Source: Notospermus geniculatus
Taxonomy: Eukaryota; Nemertea; Pilidiophora; Heteronemertea; Lineidae
Reading direction: 5' to 3'
NCBI GenBank assembly: GCA_002633025.1
Contig: NMRB01000055.1
Coordinates: 540,096-604,095 of the forward strand
DNA: 64,000 nt
This document shows, piece after piece, positions 1-15,561 of this stretch (position 1 is its first letter; each line of letters opens with the position of its first letter). The translations under genes were made by a program, and so were the position numbers. Below the pieces are notes generated by a model. That model was not told the DNA's origin, did not search any database, and saw only the letters and a list, made by a program, of their open reading frames with translations.

Positions 1-781
1 CAACTTGCAACTTGGTGCAACCTAGTGTAAACCGCCCTTTAGCTAGACCACCTTGCAGTCGACATTCGTTCCTCATTTAATGCGTGAGCACGAAGCCTGC
101 TTCAGTGGGCTACCCTTTAGCCTGTGATGAGTCCAGGGCCGACCGCACAGAAAGTCCGATGGTGCTTTCGGTGCCTATCGGCGGTTATAGGCCAAATTAA
201 TGGGAAAATGCGTTATAACTCTTACTGCCGATTGGGATAGGCGCCGGTAGCACTGACGGAGTTTCTGTGCGGTCGGCCCAAGGCTGGTAATTCAGATATC
301 ATGTCTCCTCCGTCGCATTTCAATAGAGCCGAGTGAAAATGACCCTGTGCGCCTACTCAGCTATGGCATGAGAAATGAGAAGTGAACAGCTCATTTCTAT
401 GCAGCGGGCCTCATGTCCCATCGTTTACGTTCATCATTTATTTTTAACTTCTCTAAACCTCTCTATTTACCTCGCTGTCCATACATTGTATTACGATACA
501 TTTAATCAATTGATCCATAGCGACCATGTGCATATGCCGTAGATATGAATGATTCATGACCTTGTTTGTGTATCAAGCTTGTGGTATTGTGTATCAAGCT
601 TGTGGTGCAATCGAGAGGACGTGTCGTGTTTTGATATGACGAAATAAACGCATCACATTCCTGTATTCCATATAGCCAGGCCTCTACAAATCACTGGAAG
701 TACCCCATTCAGGAAGTGGCGAGCTGGAAGAGGAGATCCAACGTACTGCTGATTAAAGACTGAGAAGCTACAACATTCATC
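1..781. other. Upstream region of the nucleoredoxin-like gene
   Basis: No gene seen. It holds a foldback element (135-280), a 19-bp direct repeat of TGTATCAAGCTTGTGGT (about 568-606) and the presumptive promoter and leader of the gene starting at 782. No convincing TATA box was identified. Confidence 0.6.
135..280. mobile_element. Foldback MITE-like element, 146 bp
   Basis: The ends are near-perfect inverted repeats (GGGCCGACCGCACAGAAA against its complement), and imperfect pairing continues inward for about 50 nt. No coding capacity and no clear target duplication. Confidence 0.75.
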
Positions 782-2613
782 ATGTCTGGCCTGAAAGCTC
801 TTCTTGGAGAGACTGTTGTTGACAAAGAATTTGAGGACGTGTCTGTGGATTCCTTTTCTGGTGACGGGAAAGTCGTCGGTCTGTACTTTTCGGCCCACTG
901 GTGTCCGCCATGCCGGGGATTTACGCCCAAGCTGAAGGAATTTTACGAGAAGATCAAGAAAGACAAGAGCAAGCCGTTTGAAGTCGTGTTCCTGACCTCG
1001 GATAGGAGTAATGACGATTTCATTTCCTACTACAAGGAAATGCCGTGGTTGACCATTCCATTTGGTGATGACAGGAAGGTAGGATATGAGGACAAACTAA
1101 ATCTCGACCGACCAAATGAGAATAATTAGGCCTAGGCTATGGACTTGGTGTAGCAGGCCTCTGATACTAATTATATGTTGCAAGAAACATTGCATCTCTT
1201 TTTTTGTGCGGCCTGGACACAGCGCGCAAGAAAAATGTTTCTTGCTTTGAACTTGGAGGAATTCCTCCAAGCTTTGAACGAGCAAGAATGCCTCGTCTGC
1301 TCCCGGCGTCTGCTGCGGGTGGGTCGGGGAAGCCCAACGCGCACTGATTTCCATACAACATGGCGCAGCACTCGGGCTGATGACGTCACGCGTTTAAAAG
1401 GCAAAATTGGAAAACAGAAAAGGCTGGGGATATTTACCCGACGGTCGGTCCCGCAGGTAATGAATTTCGTCTTGCAGAAACGACGGTCGTTTCCGCAAGC
1501 AAATATGCTGTCTTGCAGACCCGACCGTCGTGTCCCCAGTACAGAACTTTTCTTGCGGCCCCGACGGTCGTATCTGCAAGCCTAATTTAATATCTTCGAG
1601 CCCCGACCCGTCGTGGCTGCAAGCCCAAATTATCAGCTTCGAGACCCGACCGTCGTACAGAGCATTTGGGTGCGGCCCCGACGGTCGTATGCGTGCAGAA
1701 TGATTTTTTCTTCGTACAGTGACTGTGATGTAATATTTTCTGCACCGTAACTTCAACAGTGCGCACTGCAAAGGCCTAAAATCAATGATAATCGGAATGG
1801 TCAGTTTAATTTTTTCCTGACGGGGTCCATTGTCCCCATATTCTCCTTTTACAGTTCACAGCTGCTGTCTGATGAAAAAATATTTTTCAGAGGTCTAGGG
1901 GCCTAAATTTTTTCATCATTTCGGCTCAAGAATGCAAGGTTTTGTTCACCATTTTCTGACAGTCACGCGGGGTCGATATTGATAACAAATCGACAAGAAA
2001 AAATAAAACTACAAAAAAAATAGAAAAAGCAGCTGTCGTGACGGGATTCAGCCCGTGGTCTTGTGTTTGATAGGCACGCACTCCAACCACAAGGCTGCTG
2101 GGACCTATGCGTTCATTTGGGAGAATCATCGAGTTTGCTGACTGAGAACTTCCGTCGCGTAGGCTTAAATCTCGTCAGCTCCCCAAGAATTTTCATAACT
2201 GGAGACACGACTGCTTGAGATTTCAGTCGGTTCCACAAGGAAATTCCATGAATTGGAGACCCGACTGGTTGAAGTTTCAGTCGGGTCCGCAAGAATATTT
2301 TATGAACTGGAGAACCGACGGTCGGGTATATATCCACTGCGAACAGAAAAACACACGACGACGATGATGATGAGAATGGTGAAATCTTCTGGGAGCTTGA
2401 CTAGTGTTAGGCAAATGACGTCATTGATCTGTCGATGGCATGCGTAATCTTTCGTTTCTTCTCGTTTTACAGAAAAATCTGTCGAAGGAATACAACGTTA
2501 CCGGCATCCCCACCTTGGTCTTGTTGGATGGTGACGGCAAACTGATCACCACGGATGGACGCAGTATTGTCATGACAGACCCTGAGGCAGAAAACTTTCC
2601 ATGGAAATCGTAA
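782..2613 (+). CDS. Nucleoredoxin / tryparedoxin-like thioredoxin-fold protein (2 exons)
   Basis: Two exons, 782-1078 and 2473-2613, join in phase 0 (donor GTAGGA at 1079, acceptor TTTTACAG ending 2472) to give 145 residues. The first exon carries the active-site motif WCPPCRGF, the CxxC redox centre of nucleoredoxins and tryparedoxins, after a YFSAHW strand. The second exon supplies the cis-proline segment GIPTLVLLDGDGKL and ends ENFPWKS. The length fits a single-domain member of the family; vertebrate NXN has several such domains. The ATG at 782 is the first in frame and follows a short leader. The family reduces disulphides in the cytosol or nucleus; the specific partner cannot be inferred. 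The gene is convergent with the SDR gene. Its only intron is filled with palindromic satellite units and a SINE. Family assignment is firm; orthology to a named gene is not. Confidence 0.88.
1435..1702. repeat. Palindromic satellite, left block, in nucleoredoxin-like intron
   Basis: About seven degenerate units of roughly 40 nt, each centred on the palindrome CGACGGTCG/CGACCGTCG and edged by CTTGCAG or CCGCAAG. Confidence 0.8.
1975..2105 (-). mobile_element. tRNA-derived SINE-like element
   Basis: Read on the minus strand, it begins GGTCCCAGCAGCC and has a promoter-A-box-like TGGTTGGAGTG and a degenerate B box GGCTGAATCCC, followed by a T-rich tail. Too diverged to be a functional tRNA. Confidence 0.5.
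2140..2330. repeat. Palindromic satellite, right block, in nucleoredoxin-like intron
   Basis: Four or so units of about 45 nt with CCGAC and GTCGG arms around TGGTTGAAGTTTCA and the shared TCCGCAAGAATATT spacer. It is related to the left block and separated from it by a SINE-like insertion. Confidence 0.75.
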
Positions 2614-3217
2614 TTGGAACTAATGGAATTAGATATGGCCTGTCACTATGGCTTGTCATATATTACAGCCAAGTGGACATTCTATTAGATTATGGACCTC
2701 ATAGCTGGTCACATTATGTCTGATAGTCTACGTCAAAGAGTTTATCTGGGAAGTTCGTTGACTCACTTTGTATAGTCTGGTTCAACCTAGATAGGTAGAG
2801 GTAGACCATTAGGCCAATGTTTATTATTAGGCACAGTCATCTGATTCAGGCCATAACATGTAACCGTAATTATGTCACTCTTGCCACACTCTAACCACAA
2901 ACTGCATTCCAATGGTCCACCTCTAGTTGAACCAGACTATCAGCGTAAGCCTGTATAAACGGCGTAGACCTGTGTGACTTCTACAGTCCGCCATAACATA
3001 ATACTCGAGACTTCAGGGCTTACTTCTCCAGCTTCCTCAAGAATTGTAAAATAATCAAAAAAAGACGCTGTACGATTTTTATATTATTAACTGTTAGTCT
3101 GGGAATGAATTACATAATTATTTGTCTCATTGTTTTTCAACGATTCATCTGAGCAACTTCCTTTTCTATATATAGGGCCCGTACACACACATTTGAGAGA
3201 CCCTAGTTCTTTCCCTT
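2614..3217. other. Convergent intergenic region between nucleoredoxin-like and SDR genes
   Basis: The 3' ends of two convergent genes. Apart from the foldback element at 2772-2940, nothing recognisable; no gene. Confidence 0.6.
2772..2940. mobile_element. Foldback MITE-like element, about 169 bp
   Basis: Terminal inverted repeats ATAGTCTGGTTCAAC and GTTGAACCAGACTAT with further pairing (GAGGTAGACCATT / AATGGTCCACCTC). Non-coding. Confidence 0.8.
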
Positions 3218-5248
3218 TTAGTCTTTGCTTGATAGTCTATCGTCTGTCTTCTTTATTAAATCACCATGCCCTTTCCCTGTAGCCGACATAACCAGATAGC
3301 CTCCATCTACTGGAAGGTCCACGCCTGTGATGAAGCGGGCGTCCTGGCTGCAGAGGAATGCCGCTGCAGCGGCAACGTCGGCTGCATCCCCAATTCTCCC
3401 GAAGAGGTTGGCCGGACCGAATGTTTCGTCTGCCAGTTCGCGACTACCGTCGGTCATTCTTGCTACCTGAAACGTGAACAAAGCGTCAAAGCCGGTGTGA
3501 ACGGAATGGTTATCCTAGAAATGCCGCAGTCCGAGTTGCAATATTGTGGGGTACCGACCCATCGGTTCTTCCGGTCGCATCAAACATCGTATAGGAACAT
3601 ACCAGCGGTGTCCACGTAACCGATGGCGAAATAGAATTGACCCTAATGCCTTTAGACGAGAGGTCGAGGGCCATGCATCTCGTTAGGGCCCAAACAGCTC
3701 CTTTCGTTGAAGTGTAGGTCCACAAACTTGGGAGACCACGAAAGGCTGACGCACTGCACACATTTACAACAGAACATCCTTTGTCTGCAACGAACGAAAA
3801 GCCAAATTGATGAAAACATCGATGCGGTGTAATAAACCGAATCCAGCAGTTTTTTCTGGATAGGATGACGAAGACACAGGATGCCCCCTTCGGGACAATA
3901 GTCAGTGAGGTTTCGCAAATCTGCAGACGAAATACGAAATTGCACTTCATTCCCATGACATATATGTATATTTCAGGCGATGGTTGGTATCACAAATCGC
4001 CTGCCGCAAGAGCGTCTTTTAGCGTTTGACTTAGATCGATAGAGTTTCGGTGTAGGTTAAATTTTGAAATTTATCTTTCGTTTCCACTTCGTCGATACGA
4101 AGTAGAAATTTAAAAAATCAAGATGCACCGTAACTCTCTCGGTCTTAAATGATATGCTGAAAGACGCACTGGAAGCGGCGACATTTTGGTAAAAACCATC
4201 TCCAGAAATACATAAGGTCCTGGAAATGAAGTTGAATTTCGTATTTCGTACTTCGTGTTTCGTCAGATTTGCGCAAACCTCACTATTGTCCGAGGGAATA
4301 GGCCAACATTTCACGTGATCCCTTAAATGACTCATAGAGAAAAGACCTAACAACAACGGTCAGAATAGCTTACCGTTTTTCATGTAAGGAAAACAACTCT
4401 GTACCATGTTGGAATACCCAACAACATTGACCGACATTGACTTTTCCCACTCAAATTCGGTGACATCCAAACCTGAAATAAAAAGTTGATTTCGCGAAAT
4501 AAAATGCCATCCTCCTTCAACATACGAAATAAATGTAACCATTTTAGTTGGTTGCGCCGCCCACGGGCTTGATTTGGGCATGCGACTACACTGAAAAACT
4601 TTTCTTCATCAAAATGACGAATTTCGTTTTCCATATCACCAAACAGAATATCTAAATTCGTCAAAATGACAAGTCCACGTTCGTCATTTTGACGAACCCT
4701 TGACGAACATAAACACGGGTTTGTCAAGACGGTAAGTCCACGTTCGTCATTTTGATGAACCTGGTTTATGTTCGTGACGAATATAAACCAGGGTTCATCA
4801 AAATGACGAACGTGGACTTGTCATTTTGACGAATTTAGTTTGGTGACAATGGAAAACGAACCTGAGTTCGTCATTTTGATGAAGAAAAGTTTTTCAGTAC
4901 CTCACCTGACGACATAACGACAGCTGCGCCGTTAAAAAGCATGTGTATCTCTCCACCATGATTTTCCGCAATCTTCCCCGTTGCCTCCTCGCACTTTGCC
5001 TTACATGACACATCGACATTGTGGAAGGACACATCATGACCTTCCGCCCTGAGTTCCGCTTCCAACCGTCTCCCAGCCTCCTCGTTGATGTCAAGGGCGT
5101 GTACCTCTGCCCCGTCGTTTGCGAACCTCTCCACCACAGCCTTCCCTATTCCCGATGCCCCGCCTGTCACGACAGCAACCCGGCCCGTGAACCTTCCCTT
5201 AGTAAAAGCATCATCTAGGATCATCCTCTCGAACCGGTCAACAGACAT
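3218..5248 (-). CDS. Short-chain dehydrogenase/reductase (classical SDR), 4 exons
   Basis: Minus-strand exons 5248-4906, 4472-4374, 3784-3603 and 3466-3218 join in phases 1, 1 and 0 to encode 290 residues. Classical SDR motifs appear in order: the dinucleotide-binding TGGASGIG (T28-G35), an NGAA version of the NNAG motif at N106, NVVG with N130, and the catalytic triad S158, Y171 and K175 (YTSTK). [11 protein letters not shown] segment follows, and VDGGY lies near the C-terminus. S158 to Y171 is the usual 13-residue spacing. This is an NAD(P)-dependent oxidoreductase whose substrate is not predictable from sequence. All splice sites are GT-AG. Introns 1 and 2 each contain a foldback element; the one in intron 1 begins only 7 nt inside the donor. 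The start codon at 5248 is the first ATG of the open frame. Closest general resemblance is to 3-oxoacyl-ACP-reductase-like SDRs. Confidence 0.9.
3886..4300. mobile_element. Foldback element in SDR intron 2
   Basis: The left arm (about 3886-3955) and right arm (about 4220-4300) are inverted copies, sharing GGACAATAGT, GAGGTTT, GCAAATCTG and ACGAAATACGAAATT. The interior has no coding potential. Confidence 0.75.
4590..4898. mobile_element. Complex foldback element in SDR intron 1, adjacent to the splice donor
   Basis: Perfect terminal inverted repeats of about 30 nt (ACTGAAAAACTTTTCTTCAT...). The interior is built from nested inverted copies of ACGTTCGTCATTTTGA and TTCATCAAAATGACGAA. It ends 7 nt from the exon-1 donor. 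Confidence 0.85.
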
Positions 5249-5692
5249 CTTACCAACAAATTTTGACTCACACTGGAAAATCTTTCACACTCAACGGCCG
5301 CTATCGAATGGAATCTAGGTTTATGATGTCTAGTCGGATAAAAGGCAGCACTATAAAAAAAACAGTTGCTTGTCAAGATTTAGGGGCCGCTGCGCATGCG
5401 TTTGCACGGCTGCGCGCTATTTGTCTGCATCAAAAATAGATAAAAGAGGATCTATTTTTATCTGTATCAAATTAGGACATACATTGTTGAGTGGGCCTGC
5501 AAATCATCGGCCTTGGCCCGACCGAATGACTGTATAAAAAATTTAGGTTAAAAACCAATTACAAGTTGATGCGTGAGTTTATTGATAAAAAAATAAAAAA
5601 ATGTCAATAGGAGCAGTCAGCCGCGCATATTGCTAACAGATGGCAGCACAGTCTTAGTCCAAGGCAGCCATATTGTTCATCATCAAACCCAC

Positions 5693-5962
5693 NNNNNNNN
5701 NNNNNNNNNNNNNNNNNNNNNNNNNNNNNNNNNNNNNNNNNNNNNNNNNNNNNNNNNNNNNNNNNNNNNNNNNNNNNNNNNNNNNNNNNNNNNNNNNNNN
5801 NNNNNNNNNNNNNNNNNNNNNNNNNNNNNNNNNNNNNNNNNNNNNNNNNNNNNNNNNNNNNNNNNNNNNNNNNNNNNNNNNNNNNNNNNNNNNNNNNNNN
5901 NNNNNNNNNNNNNNNNNNNNNNNNNNNNNNNNNNNNNNNNNNNNNNNNNNNNNNNNNNNNNN
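5693..5962. other. Assembly gap (270 N)
   Basis: A run of unknown bases in the interval between the SDR and CSK genes, followed immediately by an 11-G homopolymer and a C-rich stretch. Open frames spanning it are not real evidence of coding. Confidence 0.99.
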
Positions 5963-6529
5963 GGGGGGGGGGGCAACTGCCCCCTGCCCCCCGCACGGCC
6001 CCTGACGTATCTAGGGGAGGTGGCGCCTAATTATAATAGGCATCACATATTCGTGAAGAAAAAGAAGGGTGGGTGGTAGGTGCTGAGATGAGCGTGTCGA
6101 GGACAACAGGCGGTTTGCGCATTAGCCCCTTCACGAAACACGACTATAATAAAGCCGATCACCACCACCACGTCATACCGAGACGACTGAGGATGGACGT
6201 TACCGGTGGCAGTGTACGGGGCTTATTCACCCAGGTGAAACCAACGGTGAAAAAACAAAGTTACTTCCTGTCAAAAACGACATCGGACATGGTGAATTAA
6301 TGCCTGCCGTAGTTCATGTATCATTCTAATAAATAGAGGTATGGTCCGACAGAATTGTAAATTATTGTCAGAATATTTAGTTGCTTGTATTATGTTGGAA
6401 ATCAGAGGTTTTGTTGGGATAAATTGACTTTGAAATTTACACTTCCTTCTTCGTATTTTTGCACAAATCTGAAATGAACATCAACATGTCATGCATGTAG
6501 CAGTTTGTAGGGGCCTATTGTACACCTTC

Positions 6530-6910
6530 CTTGGGCCTTGGCCTACGTATTGACGTTGTATGCCTGCCTAGGGCCTCCTACACTGTAGTCTGTAGGCCTA
6601 GGCCTACTGCATGTAGGCCTATGTGTTCTGTACTAGGGCCAGGCTAACCTAAACCTAAGCATGCATCATCAGCGTGCTTTTTGTGTAGACAGACGTCAGA
6701 ATGATGATGATGCATGGTAGGCCTAGGCCTAAGCATGGTAAGCTGGTAAGGTCATGGATGGTAAGGGCGGTCCGGTGCACCAGTGCACTGTTGTTGTTTC
6801 ATTCATCACCACATCCCATGGCCATAGGCCCTAGGCCTAAGGCTGCAACTCCACTAATATGCCTAGGCTTAGTCTACAAAGTGTGGCTACAACTAGGGCC
6901 TAGATACCTG
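6530..6910. repeat. AGGCCTA-rich low-complexity segment
   Basis: Many overlapping copies of TAGGCCTAGGCCT, ATGTAGGCCTA and related words. The same short palindrome recurs throughout the window (for example 7442-7454 and 21180-21320), so it looks like genome-wide compositional bias rather than a gene feature. Confidence 0.6.
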
Positions 6911-7279
6911 TTGTGTAGGTGTATAGCCTACGCTGCTCCCAGTGCTATTGCTAGCGAGTTGTGTTAGGCAAACAAATCATATCTCATCAATCAATCGTGA
7001 TGATCTGCCACTGTGCCACGTGGTGGAGTGTCACACTCCACACCACTCGCAGTGTGTGTGCCGATCTTGGGTTGGGATCGAGTCAAACAAATTGAAGAGA
7101 TTTTGTGTTTTCAACCTCCTGTTTCGCTGTTTCATGATTTCGATGACAACTGGTGCAGGCCAAACTGGTTTTAAGTGGTTTGTGCACAAACTAAAAGCTA
7201 AACAGAGAATGAATTTAATTGTTCAGTTGTTACACCATTAATTTCAGATAGTTGCCTGCTGAGAAGAGGACCAAGTAAC

Positions 7280-11005
<3,726 letters not shown>

Positions 11006-12653
11006 TGTTTGCATTCTTTTCGGACGATTAAGTTGTAATCCTGCGCTTAACCACTCTAAGAGCAAGTCCTGATAATGTATTCTCACTTTGACACTCAAAT
11101 TTCCACTAAAAGATGGAGTGTGGTCAGTTAAAGGGACATGAGTGCATTTAAGGAGTTTTATCGCGGAGTCATTTATGTTGAAATCAATTTTCATTGGAAT
11201 TGTTATGTATCCTCTTCTGTCATTTAGACATTCTACAAATTGTGCTATTACAAATATCCTATTGAAAAATGTGTTATCACACAGTTTTGCTATTACAAAA
11301 ATAAGTGACTTTGCAATATTCTCATGTCTTGGAATGGTGGTTGATATTATGGTGTTTGTTACGCTGGGCGTTGCGAGACATGGCCAATTGAGCTGCTTGG
11401 ACAGTAAATACATGTAGGGATTCCCATTTTGGCAGATAGGTTTATGTTAGACCTGAGTATTTTGGTGCATTTTTCGACGTGTATATCTTTAAACACGTCG
11501 AAGAAACTTGACTGCTCCTACTTTGATGAACAGGAACTCAGTGAATTCATATTTTGGATTTAAGACCCTTGGAGCTATGTGGGCTTCATTCCAAAGTCAT
11601 GTAACTCCCCTCAGTGCCTCAGTCCGCCTTTCCTACATCACAAGATACATGTATCAATTTTGCAAGTGAATGTGACCTCGTTGCATGCACACTTTGAATC
11701 CTAAACTGCTAACAGTTACTTTAAGAATAATGCTACTAACCCTACCTTATAATAATCCTATTTATCTTAATTAAAAGCTTGTTTAAATTGAAAAAGCATA
11801 CTGCATTGAGGATCTCGACCTATTTTAGTCATGCAGATCATCTGATTTGTACCCTTTGAAACAAAAGGTACTGGTACTTTGTCTAGATGGAAAAAGAAAG
11901 CTATGAAGCTGAGGCTAGATCGCTCACTGCACTCTTTCATTTTTTTCGATCAAATCGACATATGTCAAAATATTCCCGTGATAATCATGTGGTATCATTC
12001 TGTTCCCCTTTTTGGGAAAATCAGAACAATGTGTTAAAATATCTGGAGCAAAAAGTGAAGAAGGGTTCGAAATTCTCTGGGAATTAGCTGAGCCATGATC
12101 AAAAACCAGATATATAAATGTTCCCAAAGCAACGATGTTCTCCACAAGTGTTTGTTGCAACTGTTTCCTACTGGTTTGATTAGTGGAACCTGTTATGGTT
12201 ATGTATGATACAGTGGGGCCTCCCTTGATAGAGACCTTTCTATTAAGGACACCAGAAAGTCAGTCACGAATGGTCATATCTCTTCATTTTGACCTCTGTA
12301 ATCAAGACATCTCTCAGTTAAGGACAATATCTCTCAGTTCAAGAGATATCCTAACTACAGAGGTTCGTCTGTACATGTATTCATCAGCTCAATTATCAAC
12401 ATGTACATGTAGATTGACTGATAGAGAGTATAGCCTAGTGTACATTCCACTCAGAACCTAGAGAGTATTATACAGACTATAGCACCAAATTGGCTAGGAC
12501 TGCTGTTGGTTGGGGAACACCAGTAACATCAGGGCTGGTCCCTCATTTATGTCCATGTATATTTTTGAAATCTGCATAATCATTAGTGTACGTATAGACC
12601 ATTCAGATCAGTCCTGCCATGGTGCTGGGGGCCATTAATATGATATACATGTA

Positions 12654-12869
12654 CACTACTCAAAAAAAATTAAGGACCACTTGTTATTTTGTGCACAACT
12701 TTTACAGCTGAAAATGGTATGATATAACTCTCCTGAATGACCTCAAACACGCGGTGATGAATTACAGATGTGGTAGGTTTCAGTTGTTGCATAACGTGTT
12801 CTGAAGCAATGCCTGAAACAAGAGTTATGAGTTTTGAGAAAAGTGGTCCTTAACTTTTTTTGAGTAGTA
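12654..12869. mobile_element. Tc1/mariner-like MITE, about 216 bp
   Basis: Termini CACTACTCAAAAAAAATTAA and its near-exact complement at the right end (TTAACTTTTTTTGAGTAGTA), flanked by TA dinucleotides. This is the signature of a non-autonomous Tc1/mariner-class element. No transposase. Confidence 0.85.
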
Positions 12870-13090
12870 TACTTGAGCATCAAGCAACCTGTGTATATAC
12901 CATAACTGATTATGTAGATGTTTCTGTCATGCCTTTTATCAATCCACAGCTATATAGATGACCAAAAAATAGGATAAATACACATTGCTGTTGTGCATTG
13001 TTTCTCCACATTACATTGATTCAGTTAATCACCCCTCACTAAAAGTGCCCTGACTGACCAGATTTTAAATACCGTACCTGGTTGGCTAAA

Positions 13091-13342
13091 GACAAATCCC
13101 AAATTCCCAGATCTGCGCACTTCCGCGGAAATTGTAAACACAGCCTTGACCTGAAACCGGCTGACGTGACGCAATCCATGATTCAGCAGTGGTCGACTCT
13201 GACGCAACGTCGTCGAACTCACTGTCGTCACATGGTCGTGGGGTTCTCTGCATCACGTCATTCAGTGTCAGACCGAGGTTCTGTTTACAATTTCAGCGGA
13301 AGTGCGTAGATCTTTCGCGTTTTCGTCAATTTGGGATTTGTC
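13091..13342. mobile_element. Foldback MITE-like element, about 252 bp
   Basis: Inverted arms GACAAATCCCAAATT / AATTTGGGATTTGTC followed by AGATCTGCGCACTTCCGC and AATTGTAAACA paired with their complements. Non-coding. Confidence 0.85.
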
Positions 13343-14659
13343 TATCCAGTGGCAGGCAGCCTGCAACTTTTGGACACCTGTACTAAGGGGTGTAATGGAT
13401 AAATTTACCTCTTCTTCATTGGCTCAGTGCAGCCCATGTCATGTTCATAAATCATAGCTGATTGATTGGATGATTCACATTTATTTGTGTATGAATGATG
13501 TACACATCTCCTGCAATGTTACAGGGGGTACCAAAATTCTCCAGCAGCTTAGAACTATTGAGCATGCTTTTGGAAATTGTATGACGATACAGTTAAAATG
13601 ATTCATTTTTGATCACTGATTAGAGACATAATAATCAAATATAATAAGTTATTAGCAACCTATTATACTCTTTCCAGTTATTTCATCATTCATCTCATAT
13701 CATATGCTGTATATAGTGGCAAAATTACATTCATTTGTAATTATGAAGAACTCTCCATAATCAGGGAGACTAGAAGTAGAGGAAGTCACGTTTATGTGCT
13801 GTTGATCACCAGTACCTTGAGGAAATGAATAAAGGAAATCAGTTCACCATGAGGAACTGAATGCAGGAAGTCAGTTGATCATTTTGTTTCCACTAACACC
13901 ACATCTATATGTACATTACCGGTATTTTTCTGGACTCGCTGTCTGTTGTAATGATGCACTCGTTCACACAATCCAGTGTAAACATGACTTATTTAGATTC
14001 CTTCCTCTTTAGATTCTTTAAGTAGCTCCAGCGTTTTGATTTGATGTTGTAAACGTGATATCATCTGTCTTGTGTCAAGTGATTTGTTTAGCAACCTCAC
14101 GGTCCACGTTGGACCACAATATACTTTTATCCTCTAATTATACGTTGCTTTCTTGATGCGATTTTCCCTGCAATTCCATTTTTGTGTCTGTCCAATACCT
14201 TATTACAGGGATCGTTCCCTGTACGCACATGATACTCATTGGGTTAACCTACACCCTCATGAATTGCTTCAACAAGTGAGTGTGCTGTAAAACCTCTGGT
14301 GCTGTATTATGGCGATCAGGAATTCTTTCAAAAATAATGGCAAAAAGCTTTTCCATGACTGGGAAACCCTGGCGTAAGACGGAACTTGTCATTGATTGAA
14401 TCATCATGAATCATGAAATCGGTTCTTTTCAAACTTGCTAAGATGTTATCAAGCGTGAGAAATATCATGTCATCATTATCATACAAATATTGTACATTGA
14501 AACAAATAAAAGTGAATACGAAATAAGACAACATTCTGTCTTTCATGGACTCCTGCTGTTGTTACATGGCATCAACATCTGTCAGTTATTGCAGCGTTGC
14601 ATAATGGCAAATGCCTATATAGCCCCTCACACTTGTCATTTTTATTTGTATGAGATTTT

Positions 14660-14875
14660 TCCATCAGGGGCGAAACCATAGCATTACTGGCCCTGCTAAG
14701 TACGGAAGATACGATCTCAAGCTGCTTATGTTCCTCAGTTAATTGAATGGGGTCTTTTACTTGCCCTTGCAAAGGCACAAGGTACAAGGCACCATGGCTT
14801 ACTGTCCCAACGGACTGAAGAGCTAGGGATGATTTATCCCATACATGTATACCCCAAGATTCGAACCATGTTTTT
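14660..14875 (-). mobile_element. tRNA-derived SINE, copy 1 (diverged)
   Basis: Shares CCTCAGTTAATTGAATGGGG, CACTTGCCC-like and CAAGGTACAA blocks in the same order with the copy at 16715-16960. The minus strand carries a B box GGTTCGAATCTTG. Confidence 0.7.
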
Positions 14876-14999
14876 CATTCAGTCCCTGCAGCAGTAGCTT
14901 ACCGGTAACTGATTTACCATCAGTGATGTTCAGCTGGAGACACACAACACCAAAACCTCTCTCCAGGAATGGAAAAGAACATTTTTGCAGTATAAAAGT

Positions 15000-15005
15000 T
15001 TTATT
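15000..15005 (-). promoter_or_regulatory. Candidate poly(A) signal of the DUF4291 gene
   Basis: AATAAA on the minus strand about 560 bp past the stop of the DUF4291 gene. It is the first clear match in that direction. Confidence 0.35.
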
Positions 15006-15561
15006 CAACAGATAACATAGCGGTACTGTGGGAATTAGAGTGTGACCTGAATCTCATCTTTACATCGATAATCTCACAGGCTGACGACAGGCTAGGAACT
15101 TTTGTCAAAAGAAACAGAGAAATACTGTGTACGGATGACCTGCTTCTTATCATAAACTTTCCATTGAAAGCTATACACGCTCGCAACATACAAATAGATA
15201 TTCTAAGTAAAGAGTCCAAGTGAACTGGCACGAACTCATGTTGTGTAAGAACTTAGTAGAGATGATACAAATGGAAGCTTGTATTGTAATGTCATTTAAC
15301 AGCACTTTCACACAATTTACCTAAGCCATATACCTTTCACTGGCCGAATTACATGTAGGCCTAGTCCATCCTGAGATTATTGAGCTGGGAGCAAAGACTT
15401 TGTAGTTGATGACAACGGCAAGTTGGCACTCACATCCATGTCAGCCTAAACTCTCATTGGCAAGACACTACACAAGTAGAATGCACAGAACTACATGTAT
15501 GAGAGCTGCTGGCTATCACATTTCTTTTGGCCCTTGTTCCAACCATACATTGTATTCACAG

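Larger units (their letters stand above)
5249..7279. other. Divergent region between SDR and CSK
   Basis: Contains the promoter sides of both genes, the assembly gap, and an AGGCCTA-rich segment (about 6480-6900). A splice acceptor at 7246-7247 indicates an unseen non-coding first exon of CSK upstream. No further gene supportable. Confidence 0.6.
11006..15561. other. Convergent intergenic region after CSK
   Basis: 4.6 kb holding the 3' UTR of CSK (an ATTAAA occurs near 11770), two inverted-repeat elements and a SINE. No coding exon was recognised on either strand. Confidence 0.6.

Noticed and set aside
5604-6079. Open frames of 97-149 codons on both strands
   Set aside because: They run through 270 unknown bases, so most of the frame is not observed.
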